A stretch of 64,000 nt of DNA from contig NC_081822.1 in NCBI RefSeq assembly GCF_030704535.1, positions 30,153,001 to 30,217,000 on the forward strand, written 5' to 3'. Below the pieces are notes generated by a model. It was not told where the DNA came from. It saw only the letters and a list, made by a program, of their open reading frames with translations, and searched no databases. The translations under genes were made by a program, and so were the position numbers. How positions within the stretch are numbered: the stretch's first letter is position 1; every line of letters begins with the position of its first letter. Source of the stretch: Vitis vinifera (Eukaryota > Streptophyta > Magnoliopsida > Vitales > Vitaceae). Positions 45,466 to 57,547 of this stretch are shown one piece after another.

Positions 45466-46220
45466 CTAATTAATTGATCAATCCAAAAAGACCTTTCGCA
45501 AGCTCTTGTACAATCTTGTGTTTTTTCCAAAATGCCATTAAGCACACTTAAGAATAAAGAATACATATATCCCTTAAAAACTATACCACCAAGGAATATG
45601 AGCTCCAATGGAGACCATTAGGACCATAAGAAAATACTGACTCCCTTAGAATCTAATTCTAAAGTTGACTCAATATTCCACAATGGAGATGTAACTACAC
45701 TACACTATTTTATGATATTATAATGAGATATAAAGCTCGAGTTTGTGACCTACTATCCACTATATGCAAACTCCCTATGAACTAATGTATATAATCTAAT
45801 AATGTAGATGCTACTAAACTCTAAATGTTACCTCTACCATCCTTTAGTCTTAAATCTTCCTATTATGTAATCAACTAACATATTCTAACTTTCTAAGAGA
45901 ATATGTCAAATTCCACTTAGGGAATTATTACTACATATTTCATGATTATATGTCTTTAGGATTACCTAAGGGGATGCATTATTTTAATCCCATGAAATAT
46001 CATGATGTTTATCTTGTTAATAGCTATTTCCACCTATCTTAATCAACATTGACTCAATCCCTAGGAAATATACAACCACCATAGGGTCTCACCCATAGGT
46101 CAAAGTCATTGACATCAACACAAGTTCAATATTCTCTCAAGGTTGAGATCTCATGCAATATAGTAGCTTGGTGAATTCATGACTACCTGATAGAATGTCA
46201 TGATTCATCGTAGGTAGAAA
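45466..46220 (-). repeat. Dispersed repeat family, copy 2
   Basis: It aligns with 38555-39310 along its length and with 47470-48180 in inverted orientation. Non-coding. Confidence 0.6.
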
Positions 46221-46283
46221 ATTGAGAATGGAAGAAAAGTTAGAAAATTGAGGGCTTGTTTGGAAACTATTTTCAAGAATATT

Positions 46284-46680
46284 TATAGACTTCGGAAAGA
46301 AAGAAGGATGGGATTGCCTTTCGACTTTCTTGGAACTTCCAAGAATAAGAATTTTTTTTTGTCTGAAAACTGACCTTCATATTATGAGGTTTATTTGTAG
46401 AGATAATAAAAAAGAAAAAAAAAAAAAGAAAATGAAACTAAAAATGGAAATACAATTTTTAGTATTTTTATTTTTAAATTAAAAATGATTTTTCTAATGT
46501 CAAACTTGATAGTAAAAATTACAATAATAAAAGTATTAAAAAAAATATTCTCCAATAAGTTTTAAAATGAAAGGTCAAAGAGTCCAGGAATACATAAATA
46601 AATTTTTTATTTTCTAAAATAAAATTACAATTATCAAATCTATTTTAAAAAGAGTTAATATATTTTAGTTTTTAAAAAGA

Positions 46681-46712
<32 letters not shown>

Positions 46713-47190
46713 TTCACCTCATCATTGACACAATAGCCATGCAATGCGCCTTTAAGAAGTATGAGCATATGGTCCAGGATGGGAGCGGGTCAGTTTCAAA
46801 ATATTCTAGGAATGGATGGAAGAGTTGTCTTTTTTCCAATTTTTGATTGATTTTTATTTTGTTTTTTGGTGATTGATGTAGGATAATGGAATCCATTATA
46901 CATTTTTAAGTTTTTTTTTTTTTTTTGTTAATGTAGGATAAGAGAATCAATGAACCATTCTAATTCTTATCACTAATGAAATAGAAGAGAAGAATTGTCT
47001 TTTTTCCAATCTTACAGGATTTTTATTCTTTTTCTCTTGTAAATAATGTACTACAATTGAATCAATTGCCTATTTATGTGCTTTTTTTTTAATAATTAAT
47101 GTGGAAAAATGGAATTAATTCTCGGAAGATAATTGATGTAAGAGGTAGAATTAATTATGAGGAAGAAAGAATATGGGTAAAAACACGATA
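46284..47190. repeat. Third, older copy of the cystatin upstream region, without the gene
   Basis: It aligns with about 23590-24790 (and with unit B): the CTGACCTTCATATTAT block at 46369, the purine-rich run after GGTTTATTTG, and the GGAATTAATTCT and GAGGAAGAAAGAATATGGG blocks near 47110 and 47158. Homology begins at the TATA-box sequence and the coding part is absent. A (TA)n tract is at 46681-46705. Confidence 0.65.
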
Positions 47191-47469
47191 CAATAAGGAA
47201 GAAATAGGGTTGTAACTCTTGGGTGGATTGGAAAGGTTAAAAGGCTACTATGCCTAACTTGATATCAAAATGCCTAACTTATGCCAAACCTAACCTAAGG
47301 TTGGGTAATTAATTACCAGCCCATGTCAAATTTATGCACAATTCAAGTTCTTACACGTTAAAATGGGTTCTTGTAGGTTATTAAGTAGAATAATTATTTT
47401 AAAATGTATATCGAATAAACCATTAGAGGTTATAGTACACTACCTCTTAATTCAAGGGATGACTAGTCT

Positions 47470-48180
47470 TGGCCATTGGGATGAGTTTCTCATTATGAAT
47501 GCACTACTGTGTATGGTTACACATTAGAAAGAACCTATGGTGAATTACGATGTAAGGTTATTGAGTAGTCATAACTTCACCAAACTACTACGTTGTATTA
47601 TCTCTTAACCTTGATAAAATATTGAATTTGTTTCAAAGTTAACAATGACTTTGATTTACGAGTGGGATCCTAAAGTGATCACATATTCCTTATAGATCAG
47701 GTAACAATTAATGAAAGTTGATAGAAATAGATATTCTCAATAGAGATACCATGATATCTTATAGAATTGAGATAGAGTGTCCTCTTGAGTAATCCTAAGG
47801 AGATGTGTTCATGTAAACTATGGTCATAATAGTTATTTAACTAGAACTTAACATAAACTCTTTGTAAGGTAAGATATGTCAATTTATCACATAATATAAG
47901 GATCTCCAACTTAAGGATAGTAGAGTTAGTCTTAAAAGGTTGATAATTTTCTCTTTGTTAGACTATAGACACTAGTTCATAGGGAGATTGAGTGCAATGG
48001 ATAGCAAGTCACAGACTTAAGCACTTTTTGTCTCATTATCATTTACATAGGGTACTAGAGTGCAATTGATTCTCTATAGTGGGATGTTGAATCAACTTCA
48101 AAATAGGATTATGAAGGAGAAAGTGCTATCTTATAGGTCCTAGTGGTCCCCACTCAAGCTTTGATATCAATTGTTGACAT
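47470..48180 (+). repeat. Dispersed repeat family, copy 3 (inverted)
   Basis: It aligns with the reverse complement of 45466-46220 at clearly lower identity. Copies 2 and 3 flank the gene-less cystatin remnant as an inverted pair. Confidence 0.5.
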
Positions 48181-48657
48181 TTTAGATTTAAATAACAGAA
48201 ATAATGTCAATTTTTTTTAAAAAAATTGATTTTTAGGGTTAAAATACTGATTTTTAGGTTTGAATGTTCTCAAGCCTTAAATTCAAGTGTTGAAGAATTA
48301 AATCAATGTTCTCGAAAGTCTCGTAGACCCATGATTTTCAACCCAATGATTCAACTATATTCCTTAGCACACAAATAATAGGTAGTTCAAGAGGGTAGAG
48401 GGTAAGATTCTTTTCTCTTTGGATAGTGAAAGACAAAAGTGATGGCTAACTTATGCATTTTCAAATTATTTTATCTTTACATGAAAAGTTAAAATAAATT
48501 AAATGAGTTTGAAGAAGTATTTTATGATTTTAAATCTATTTTTTATTTTTCTTTTATTTTTCTCTCTATTTTTTTTTCTCATATATTCTCTCTAAATTTT
48601 TGGGAAACCAAACATAATCCAAGAAAAAGAAGGAAAAACAAAAGTAATAGCACTTAC

Positions 48658-49142
48658 TGATTATGAAGGTGCCATCCAGATAGATTGATTGCTTCTTTCA
48701 AGGCTGCTCTCCACTTCTCTATCTTCTCTCTATTCTCCTTGCTCACATCTTTTTCATACTCCATAAATGCTTTCCCATAACTCCCCGTCTGGTTTCTCAC
48801 TTCGGTTGGATCCACATGGTAGAAAACTTGGAGAGCCATTCGCCTCATTGTTGCCACACTCAATAATCTTTATAACTTCATCCGAACACCATCTAGAATC
48901 AGCATAATTTTCGAGAAAATAACAATGGAAATCCTTGACTGCTCGATAGCTTTCAAGAGTCCTGGTGCTCCTCTATCAAGTTCTTCATCATCTCTAAAGG
49001 TGTGAATTCCATTTGCAACCAAAGCTGTGTATAGATGATCCATAAAATTTTTGCGGGTGTCTTTCCCTCTGAAACTCAAGAAAACATCATGACTCCAGGG
49101 AGGGATAGAAGAAGAGGGTGCTTGAGTGCTGCTTGAAGCCAT
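48658..49142 (-). pseudogene. TIR-domain first exon, copy 1 (broken by indels)
   Basis: It begins MASSSTQAPSSS, then WSHDVFLSFRGKDTRKNF (TIR box 1), HTFRDDEELDRG (box 2) and the SRISIVIFS strand. It has lost one base near 48912 and two near 48857. The net loss of three restores the frame, but the shifted stretch between them stops at 48870, so the conserved Tyr-Ala-Asp and Trp-Cys...Glu segment is scrambled. The later TIR part (ALQVFYHVDPTEVRNQTGSY) is intact and keeps the CGA codon (48840-48842) that became TGA in the other copies. A GTAAGT donor follows at 48657-48652. TIR domains of plant immune receptors hydrolyse NAD+; here no partner exon is in reach. Confidence 0.85.
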
Positions 49143-51712
49143 AAATGATAACTGCTGAAACTACCATGGACTGGAGATTTCTGCACTGATTCTACAGGGT
49201 ATGAGACTTAGTATTTAAGTTGTTTCATTAGGGAGAAAATATGGGAGGGTGAAGTAAGCAAGAAATGCAGCACCTCAAAGTCAACAAATTAGCTTTATCT
49301 TGGAGATCAATCCCAGGAAGGGGGTACCTACCAGTCAACAACCTTTATTTGTTTGTTTGTTTTTGTCTTTTTTTTTTTTTATAAAAAAAATGGATATCAA
49401 TCCCAAAGATTGTTGTCCTTTGGGATAAGAATGGGAGAAAAAAATTCTTATTCATTGGGATAAGAATAGAAGACGAAAATTCCTATTCTTCTCTTCCTTT
49501 CCACATCTTTTTCAGTAACTAAGATATGAGATTAATAAATAATTAAATCTAGAGGTTAAAGAAGTTTAATTAATCAGTTTCTCTTTACATATTTAACAAA
49601 TTATTAAAATGACACTTTAATAACATTTTTATGAATTGTTAATATATGAAGAATAGTAGTTAATTATTTATATACATTTTGGTTATGTTTGGTTCTGAAC
49701 AATACTAGAAAAAGAAAAAATATTAATTAAGGAAAATAATTTTTTTTCTATTTGGTTATCCCATGTAAAATACGAGAAAAATATTAAATATAGTTAAAAT
49801 TAATTTTAAAACTTATATATTTTCAAATCTAGCTTTATATTCAAGAGTTAAAATAATAAAAATAATTTATTAACTTTAAATTTATTTTTTATTTTTCTTA
49901 AATTTTTTCTCTCTACTTTCTTTCTTTTATATTTTTCTTAAATTTTTTGATAACCAAATACAACTTGTAAGTATTAGGGTTGCAACTTGGGCGGATTGGT
50001 TGGGATTGATGACTAACCAAATCCAACCTGAATTAAGAAACAATCAACCTAAACTCATTTTTCTAAACTCGAGTTAAATTCGGGTTAATCGAATTAGACT
50101 TCAACTGATCAGGTTACATTTGACTTTGTCGGGTTTATTGGATTGTATAATTCAAAATTTTAAATTTTTTAAAATATAATTATACTAAAATTTAAATAAT
50201 AAATAACACAAAAGTTGAAGATAATAATAAAAAAAATGAAAATAAACTTCTATATCTTAAAAAAAAAAAGTATAAGATATAAAAGTAAAATAAACTTATT
50301 TGTCTTTTTTGAAAAAATAAAAAATATATAATATAATTATAATTTGATATTTTTAAAAATCTAAAAAGAAAATGAATATTATCACATAAAATAATAAACA
50401 TTATAAATACTATACAAATATTAAATCGCATTTTGTTTAGACTAAGGTTATTCAAACATTGACCCAAGTCTAATCCAAATTAAGTTCAGGTTTGAGAAAA
50501 CTTCACCCAAATACAACCCGATTAATAAAATTGTTTACCCAAGCCCATCCAAACATTGGGTTGGGTTCGATTAGATTGGGCCAATCTGTCCAAGTTACAC
50601 CCTGGTAAGTACAAAAAAATAAAAATAAATAAAAGATAAAATACATGGTATAAGGTATGATTACAATTTCCCTTTTAATATATCCCATGTTTGTGAGATT
50701 AGTATTTTTTTTTTCTTATTACTTAATGGATGGAGCCGGAGAGTGGACTTTTGGATAATGATCAAGATTGGATTTGATAGTATTTATGTGGGTGATGGGG
50801 TGGTTATGAGGTGATTTTCATCCCTTAATAAAGTTGTGACAGAAAATATGGTAGGTGGTTATAATTCATTTTATAATAAGTTCCGTAGAGCAGCGCTTCT
50901 AGTCCAATAATCTTCTCCGAAGGCGTGTCTTCCACCTAGTGAAGATGACAGGAGATGCCTTGCTCCACCACCTCTAATCCAAGGACAGTGAAAAGTGAAG
51001 AGTGGCTTCATTCTTTTATCCTTCCAGTGGACACTCAAATCAACTTTTTCTAAGCTATAGAAATCGGGTTAGAACTTGGAATAGAAATGCATGAAAACTT
51101 CACAAATATATAAAGAATTTAAGCTTCAAATACAGATCATTAACCTCAATTTTCAAGGCCACCAAACAGCCCCAAAGTAGAGTTCATGAGATTGAAACTT
51201 TCAATAACAAGTTGTAACGAATTTTCCATCATTTTTTATATTAAATGTCGAAATTTAGAAATCCATACTTTCCCCTTTTCCCTTATCTTTGCCTACACTT
51301 TCCTTTTTGTCATTCATTTTTGGGTTATCAGTAGGTGGAAATTTAAAAATTTTTAATAATCATTTAATGACGACGTCTTTACCTCACTTTCCTCTATTTG
51401 TTGGGCAACCAAACAAACCAAACTTGGAGTTGACAGTTGGGGTTATACCTTTCAAAGGCCTTTGTTTTGGAAAAATATAATAAAAATATTAAAAAGATCA
51501 TCTCCTTCTTCCTTTAAATTTTCATATTTTTCAAAGCAATTAGATGGAGGATAGGTTCTTCTTAGTCTTCCTATGAAAGCACCTATAAATGAGATATTAT
51601 TGTGAGTCAACAACTGGGATTATATCTTGAAGCAATTACTGTTTATTGTTACATAGTGATCACGTGCTTCACCAAACTAGGTCAATTCTTCTTAGTGAAC
51701 TTGCCAAACACT
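49143..51712. other. Upstream DNA of TIR copy 1
   Basis: AT-rich, with no other gene. It contains a TTTAAATAC-like promoter stretch near 49215 and is repeated almost identically at 52598-55169. Confidence 0.6.
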
Positions 51713-52109
51713 TGAATGTTCTCAAACCTTAAATTCAAGTGTTGAAGAATTAAATCAATGTTCTCGAAAGTCTCGTAGACCCATGATCTTCAATCCAATG
51801 ATTCAACTTTATTCCTTAGCCACAAACAATAGGTAGTTCAAGAGGGTAGAGGGTAAGATTCTTTTCTCTTTGGATAGTGAAAGACAAAAGTGATGGATAA
51901 CTTATGCATTTTCAAATTATTTTATCTTTACATGAAAAGTTAAAATAAATTAAATGAGTTTGAAGAAGTATTTTATGATTTTAAATTTATGTTTTATTTT
52001 CCTTTTATTTTTCTCTCTATTTTTTTGTTCTCATATATTCTCTCTAAATTTTTGGGAAACCAAACATAATCCAAGAAAAAGAAGGAAAAACAAAAGTAAT
52101 AGCACTTAC

Positions 52110-52597
52110 TGATCATGAAGGTGCCATCCAGATAGATTGATTGCTTCTTTCAAGGCTGCTCTCCACCTCTCTACCTTCTCTCTATTCTCCTTGCTCACAT
52201 CTTTTTCGTACTCCATAAATGCTTTCCCATAACTCCCTGTCTGGTTTCTCACTTCGGTTGGATCCACATGGTAGAAAACTTGGAGAGCCATTCACCTAAT
52301 TGTTGCCACACACTCAATAATCTTTATAACTTCATCCGAACACCATCTAGAATCAGCATAATTTTCCGAGAAAATAACAATGGAAATCCTTGACTGCTCG
52401 ATAGCTTTCAAGAGTCCTGGTGCTCCTCTATCAAGTTCTTCATCATCTCTAAAGGTGTGAATTCCATTTGCAACCAAAGCTATGTATAGATGATCCATAA
52501 AATTTTTGCGGGTGTCTTTCCCTCTGAAACTCAAGAAAACATCATGACTCCAAGGAGGGACAGAAGAAGAGGGTGCTTGAGTGCTGCTTGAAGCCAT
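52110..52597 (-). pseudogene. TIR-domain first exon, copy 2 (nonsense codon)
   Basis: A 488-nt exon ending at a GTAAGT donor (52109-52104). It encodes TIR boxes 1 and 2 and the SENYADSRWCSDEVIKI helix, whose Glu sits where the NADase glutamate of plant TIRs is expected. It then stops at TGA (52292-52294) just before MALQVFYHVDP. Copy 1 has CGA there, so the change is C to T in a CpG. The predicted truncated peptide is 101 aa; the downstream half (61 codons) remains open. No NB-ARC exon follows. Confidence 0.85.
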
Positions 52598-55169
52598 AAA
52601 TGATAACTGCTGAAACTACCATGGACTGGAGATTTCTGCACTGATTCTACAGGGTATGAGACTTAGTATTTAAGTTGTTTCATTAGGGAGAAAATATGGG
52701 AGGGTGAAGTAAGCAAGAAATGCAGCACCTCAAAGTCAACAAATTAGCTTTATCTTGGAGATCAATCCCAGGAAGGGGGTACCTACCAGTCAACAACCTT
52801 TATTTGTTTGTTTGTTTTTGTCTTTTTTTTTTTTATAAAAAAAATGGATATCAATCCCAAAGATTGTTGTCCTTTGGGATAAGAATGGGAGAAAAAAATT
52901 CTTATTCATTGGGATAAGAATAGAAGACGAAAATTCCTATTCTTCTCTTCCTTTCCACATCTTTTTCAGTAACTAAGATATGAGATTAATAAATAATTAA
53001 ATCTAGAGGTTAAAGAAGTTTAATTAATCAGTTTCTCTTTACATATTTAACAAATTATTAAAATGACACTTTAATAACATTTTTATGAATTGTTAATATA
53101 TGAAGAATAGTAGTTAATTATTTATATATATTTTGGTTATGTTTGGTTCTGAACAATACTAGAAAAAGAAAAAATATTAATTAAGGAAAATAATTTTTTT
53201 TCTATTTGGTTATCCCATGTAAAATACGAGAAAAATATTAAATATAGTTAAAATTAATTTTAAAACTTATATATTTTCAAATCTAGCTTTATATTCAAGA
53301 GTTAAAATAATAAAAATAATTTATTAACTTTAAATTTATTTTTTATTTTTCTTAAATTTTTTCTCTCTACTTTCTTTCTTTTATATTTTTCTTAAATTTT
53401 TTGATAACCAAATACAACTTGTAAGTATTAGGGTTGCAACTTGGGCGGATTGGTTGGGATTGATGACTAACCAAATCCAACTTGAATTAAGAAACAATCA
53501 ACCCAAACTCATTTTTCTAAACTCGAGTTAAATTCGGGTTAATCGAATTAGACTTCAACTGATCAGGTTACATTTGACTTTGTCGGGTTTATTGGATTGT
53601 ATAATTCAAAATTTTAAATTTTTTAAAATATAATTATACTAAAATTTAAATAATAAATAACACAAAAGTTGAAGATAATAATAAAAAAAATGAAAATAAA
53701 CTTCTATATCTTAAAAAAAAAAAAGTATAAGATATAAAAGTAAAATAAATTTATTTGTCTTTTTTGAAAAAATAAAAAATATATAATATAATTATAATTT
53801 GATATTTTTAAAAATCTAAAAAGAAAATAAATATTATCATATAAAATAATAAACATTATAAATACTATACAAATATTAAATCGCATTTTGTTTAGACTAA
53901 GGTTATTTAAACATTGACCAACGTCTAATCCAAATTAAGTTCAGGTTTGAGAAAACTTCACCCAAATACAACCCGATTAATAAAATTGTTTACCCAAGCC
54001 CATCCAAACATTGGGTTGGGTTCGATTAGATTGGGCCAATCTATCCAAGTTACACCCTGGTAAGTACAAAAAAATAAAAATAAATAAAAGATAAAATACA
54101 TGGTATAAGGTATGATTACAATTTCCCTTTTAATATATCCCATGTTTGTGAGATTAGTATTTTTTTTTTTTCTTATTACTTAATGGAGGGAGCCGGAGAG
54201 TGGACTTTTGGATAATGATCAAGATTGGATTTGATAGTATTTATGTGGGTGATGGGGTGGTTATGAGGTGATTTTCATCCCTTAATAAAGTTGTGACAGA
54301 AAATATGGTAGGTGGTTATAATTCATTTTATAATAAGTTCCGTAGAGCAGCGCTTCTAGTCCAATAATCTTCTCCGAAGGCGTGTCTTCCACCTAGTGAA
54401 GATGACAGGAGATGCCTTGCTCCACCACCTCTAATCCAAGGACAGTGAAAAGTGAAGAGTGGCTTCATTCTTTTATCCTTCCAGTGGACACTCAAATCAA
54501 CTTTTTCTAAGCTATAGAAATCGGGTTAGAAATTGGAATAGAAATGCATGAAAACTTCACAAATATATAAAGAATTTAAGCTTCAAATACAGATCATTAA
54601 CCTCAATTTTCAAGGCCACCAAACAGCCCCAAAGTAGAGTTCATGAGATTGAAACTTTCAATAACAAGTTGTAACGAATTTTCCATCATTTTTTATATTA
54701 AATGTCGAAATTTAGAAATCCATACTTTCCCCTTTTCCCATATCTTTGCCTACACTTTCCTTTTTGTCATTCATTTTTGGGTTATCAGTAGGTGGAAATT
54801 TAAAATTTTTTAATAATCATTTAATGACGACGTCTTTACCTCACTTTCCTCTATTTGTTGGGCAACCAAACAAACCAAACTTGGAGTTGACAGTTGGGGT
54901 TATACCTTTCAAAGGCCTTTGGTTTGGAAAAATATAATAAAAATATTAAAAAGATCATCTCCTTCTTCCTTTAAATTTTCATATTTTTCAAAGCAATTAG
55001 ATGGAGGATAGGTTCTTCTTAGTCTTCCTATGAAAGCACCTATAAATGAGATATTATTGTGAGTCAACAACTGGGATTATATCTTGAAGCAATTACTGTT
55101 TATTGTTACATAGTGATCACGTGCTTCACCAAACTAGGTCAATTCTTCTTAGTGAACTTGCCAAACACT
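52598..55169. other. Upstream DNA of TIR copy 2
   Basis: A near-identical repeat of 49143-51712. No gene recognised. Confidence 0.6.
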
Positions 55170-55566
55170 TGAATGTTCTCAAACCTTAAATTCAAGTGTT
55201 GAAGAATTAAATCAATGTTCTCGAAAGTCTCGTAGACCCATGATCTTCAACCCAATGATTCAACTTTATTCCTTAGCCACAAACAATAGGTAGTTCAAGA
55301 GGGTAGAGGGTAAGATTCTTTTCTCTTTGGATAGTGAAAGACAAAAGTGATGGATAACTTATGCATTTTCAAATTATTTTATCTTTACATGAAAAGTTAA
55401 AATAAATTAAATGAGTTTGAAGAAGTATTTTATGATTTTAAATTTATGTTTTATTTTCCTTTTATTTTTCTCTCTATTTTTTTGTTCTCATATATTCTCT
55501 CTAAATTTTTGGGAAACCAAACATAATCCAAGAAAAAGAAGGAAAAACAAAAGTAATAGCACTTAC

Positions 55567-56054
55567 TGATCATGAAGGTGCCATCCAGATAGATTGATTG
55601 CTTCTTTCAAGGCTGCTCTCCACCTCTCTACCTTCTCTCTATTCTCCTTGCTCACATCTTTTTCGTACTCCATAAATGCTTTCCCATAACTCCCTGTCTG
55701 GTTTCTCACTTCGGTTGGATCCACATGGTAGAAAACTTGGAGAGCCATTCACCTAATTGTTGCCACACACTCAATAATCTTTATAACTTCATCCGAACAC
55801 CATCTAGAATCAGCATAATTTTCCGAGAAAATAACAATGGAAATCCTTGACTGCTCGATAGCTTTCAAGAGTCCTGGTGCTCCTCTATCAAGTTCTTCAT
55901 CATCTCTAAAGGTGTGAATTCCATTTGCAACCAAAGCTATGTATAGATGATCCATAAAATTTTTGCGGGTGTCTTTCCCTCTGAAACTCAAGAAAACATC
56001 ATGACTCCAAGGAGGGATAGAAGAAGAGGGTGCTTGAGTGCTGCTTGAAGCCAT
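55567..56054 (-). pseudogene. TIR-domain first exon, copy 3 (same nonsense codon)
   Basis: 488 nt. The track protein differs from copy 2 by one residue (Ile for Val near position 13) and has the same TGA at 55749-55751, so the nonsense change predates the copy 2/copy 3 duplication. The donor GTAAGT is at 55566-55561. A MITE sits 70 bp upstream of the ATG, between it and the TATA-like AAATAC stretch, which would lengthen or disrupt the leader. Confidence 0.85.
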
Positions 56055-56123
56055 AAATGATAACTGCTGAAACTACCATGGACTGGAGATTTCTGCACTG
56101 ATTCTACAAGGTATGAGACTTAG

Positions 56124-56342
56124 GTGGTGTTTGTTTTTTGGCTGAATAGAAAAAGTCAAAATATTTGGCTTTTTCTATTCAATTAAAAGTAACTCATTGA
56201 CATCAACCAATATAATTAAATTAAACTTATTGATAACAAGTTCACTTTAATTATGTTGGTTAATATTAACAAGGTGCTTTTAACTGAATAAAAAAAGTAA
56301 AATATTTTGGCTTTTTTTATTCAGCCAAAAAACAAACACTAG
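56124..56342. mobile_element. 219-bp MITE in the leader of TIR copy 3
   Basis: The ends are inverted repeats: GTGTTTGTTTTTTGGCTGAATA, here cut short, at the left and its reverse complement TATTCAGCCAAAAAACAAAC at the right. CTTAG flanks it on both sides (56119-56123 and 56343-56347). Copies 1 and 2 give the empty site GAGACTTAGTATTTAAG (near 49206 and 52661). Non-coding. Confidence 0.85.
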
Positions 56343-57493
56343 CTTAGTATTTAAGTTGTTTTATTAGGGAGAAAATATGGGAGGGTGAAGTAAGCAAGAA
56401 ATGCAACACCTCAAAGTCAACAAATTAGCTTTATCTTGGAGATCAATCCTAGGAAGGGAGTACCTACCAGCCAACAACCTTTATTTGTTTGTTTGTTTTT
56501 GTTTTGTTTCTTTTTTTTAAAAAAAAATGGATATCAATCCCAAATATTGTTATCCTTTGGGATAAAAATGGGAGAAAAAAATTCTTATTCATTGGGATAA
56601 GAATAGAAGAAGAAAATTCCCATTCTTCTCTTCCTTTCCACATCTTTTTCAGTAACTAAGATATGAGATTAATAAATAATTAAATCTAGAGGTTAAAGAA
56701 GTTTAATTAATCAGTTTCTCTTTACATATTTAACAAATTATTAAAATGACACTTTAATAACATTTTTATGAATTGTTAATATATGAAGAATAGTAGTTAA
56801 TTATTTATATACATTTTAGTTATGTTTGGTTATGAAAAATACTAGAAAAAGAAAAAATATTAATTAAGGAAAATGATTTTTTTTCTATTTGGTTATCCCA
56901 TGTAAAATACGGAAAAAAATAAAATAAATATAGTTAAAAATATTAATTTAAAAACTTATATATTTTCAAATCTTTATATTCAAGAGTTAAAATAATAAAA
57001 ATAATTTATTAACTTTAAATTTATTTTTTATTTTTCTTAAATTTTTTCTCTCTACTTTTTTTCCTTTACATTTTTCTTGAATTTTTTGATAACCAAATAC
57101 AACTTGTAAGTATTAGGGTTGCAACTTGGGAGGGTTGGTTGGATTGATGACTAACCCAAACTCAATCTGAATTAAGAAACAATCAACCCAACTCGACTTC
57201 TAACCCGGGGTACTGTCAAACTCAATCTGAATTAAGAAAGGGGTACTCAACCCAATCTCATTTTTCTAAATTCGGGTTAAATTCAGGTTGGTCAAATTAG
57301 ATTTGGGTTGATCAAGTTACACTTGACTTAGTCGGGTTGATTGAGTTATATAATTCAAAAAATTTAATTTTTTTTATATATATCTATACTAAACTTTAAA
57401 TAATAAATAACACAAAAGTTCAAGATAATAATAAAAAAATGAAAATAAACTTCTATATCTTTTTTTTTTTTAAAGTGTAAGATATAAAAGTAA

Positions 57494-57498
<5 letters not shown>

Positions 57499-57542
<44 letters not shown>
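57499..57542. repeat. (TA)22 microsatellite
   Basis: Forty-four bases of perfect TA repeat, present only in unit 3 of the TIR array. Confidence 0.95.

Positions 57543-57547
<5 letters not shown>

Noticed and set aside
48658..49142. TIR copy 1 as an intact gene because its total length change is a multiple of three
   Set aside because: The out-of-frame stretch between the two indels contains a stop at 48870, so translation cannot cross it.
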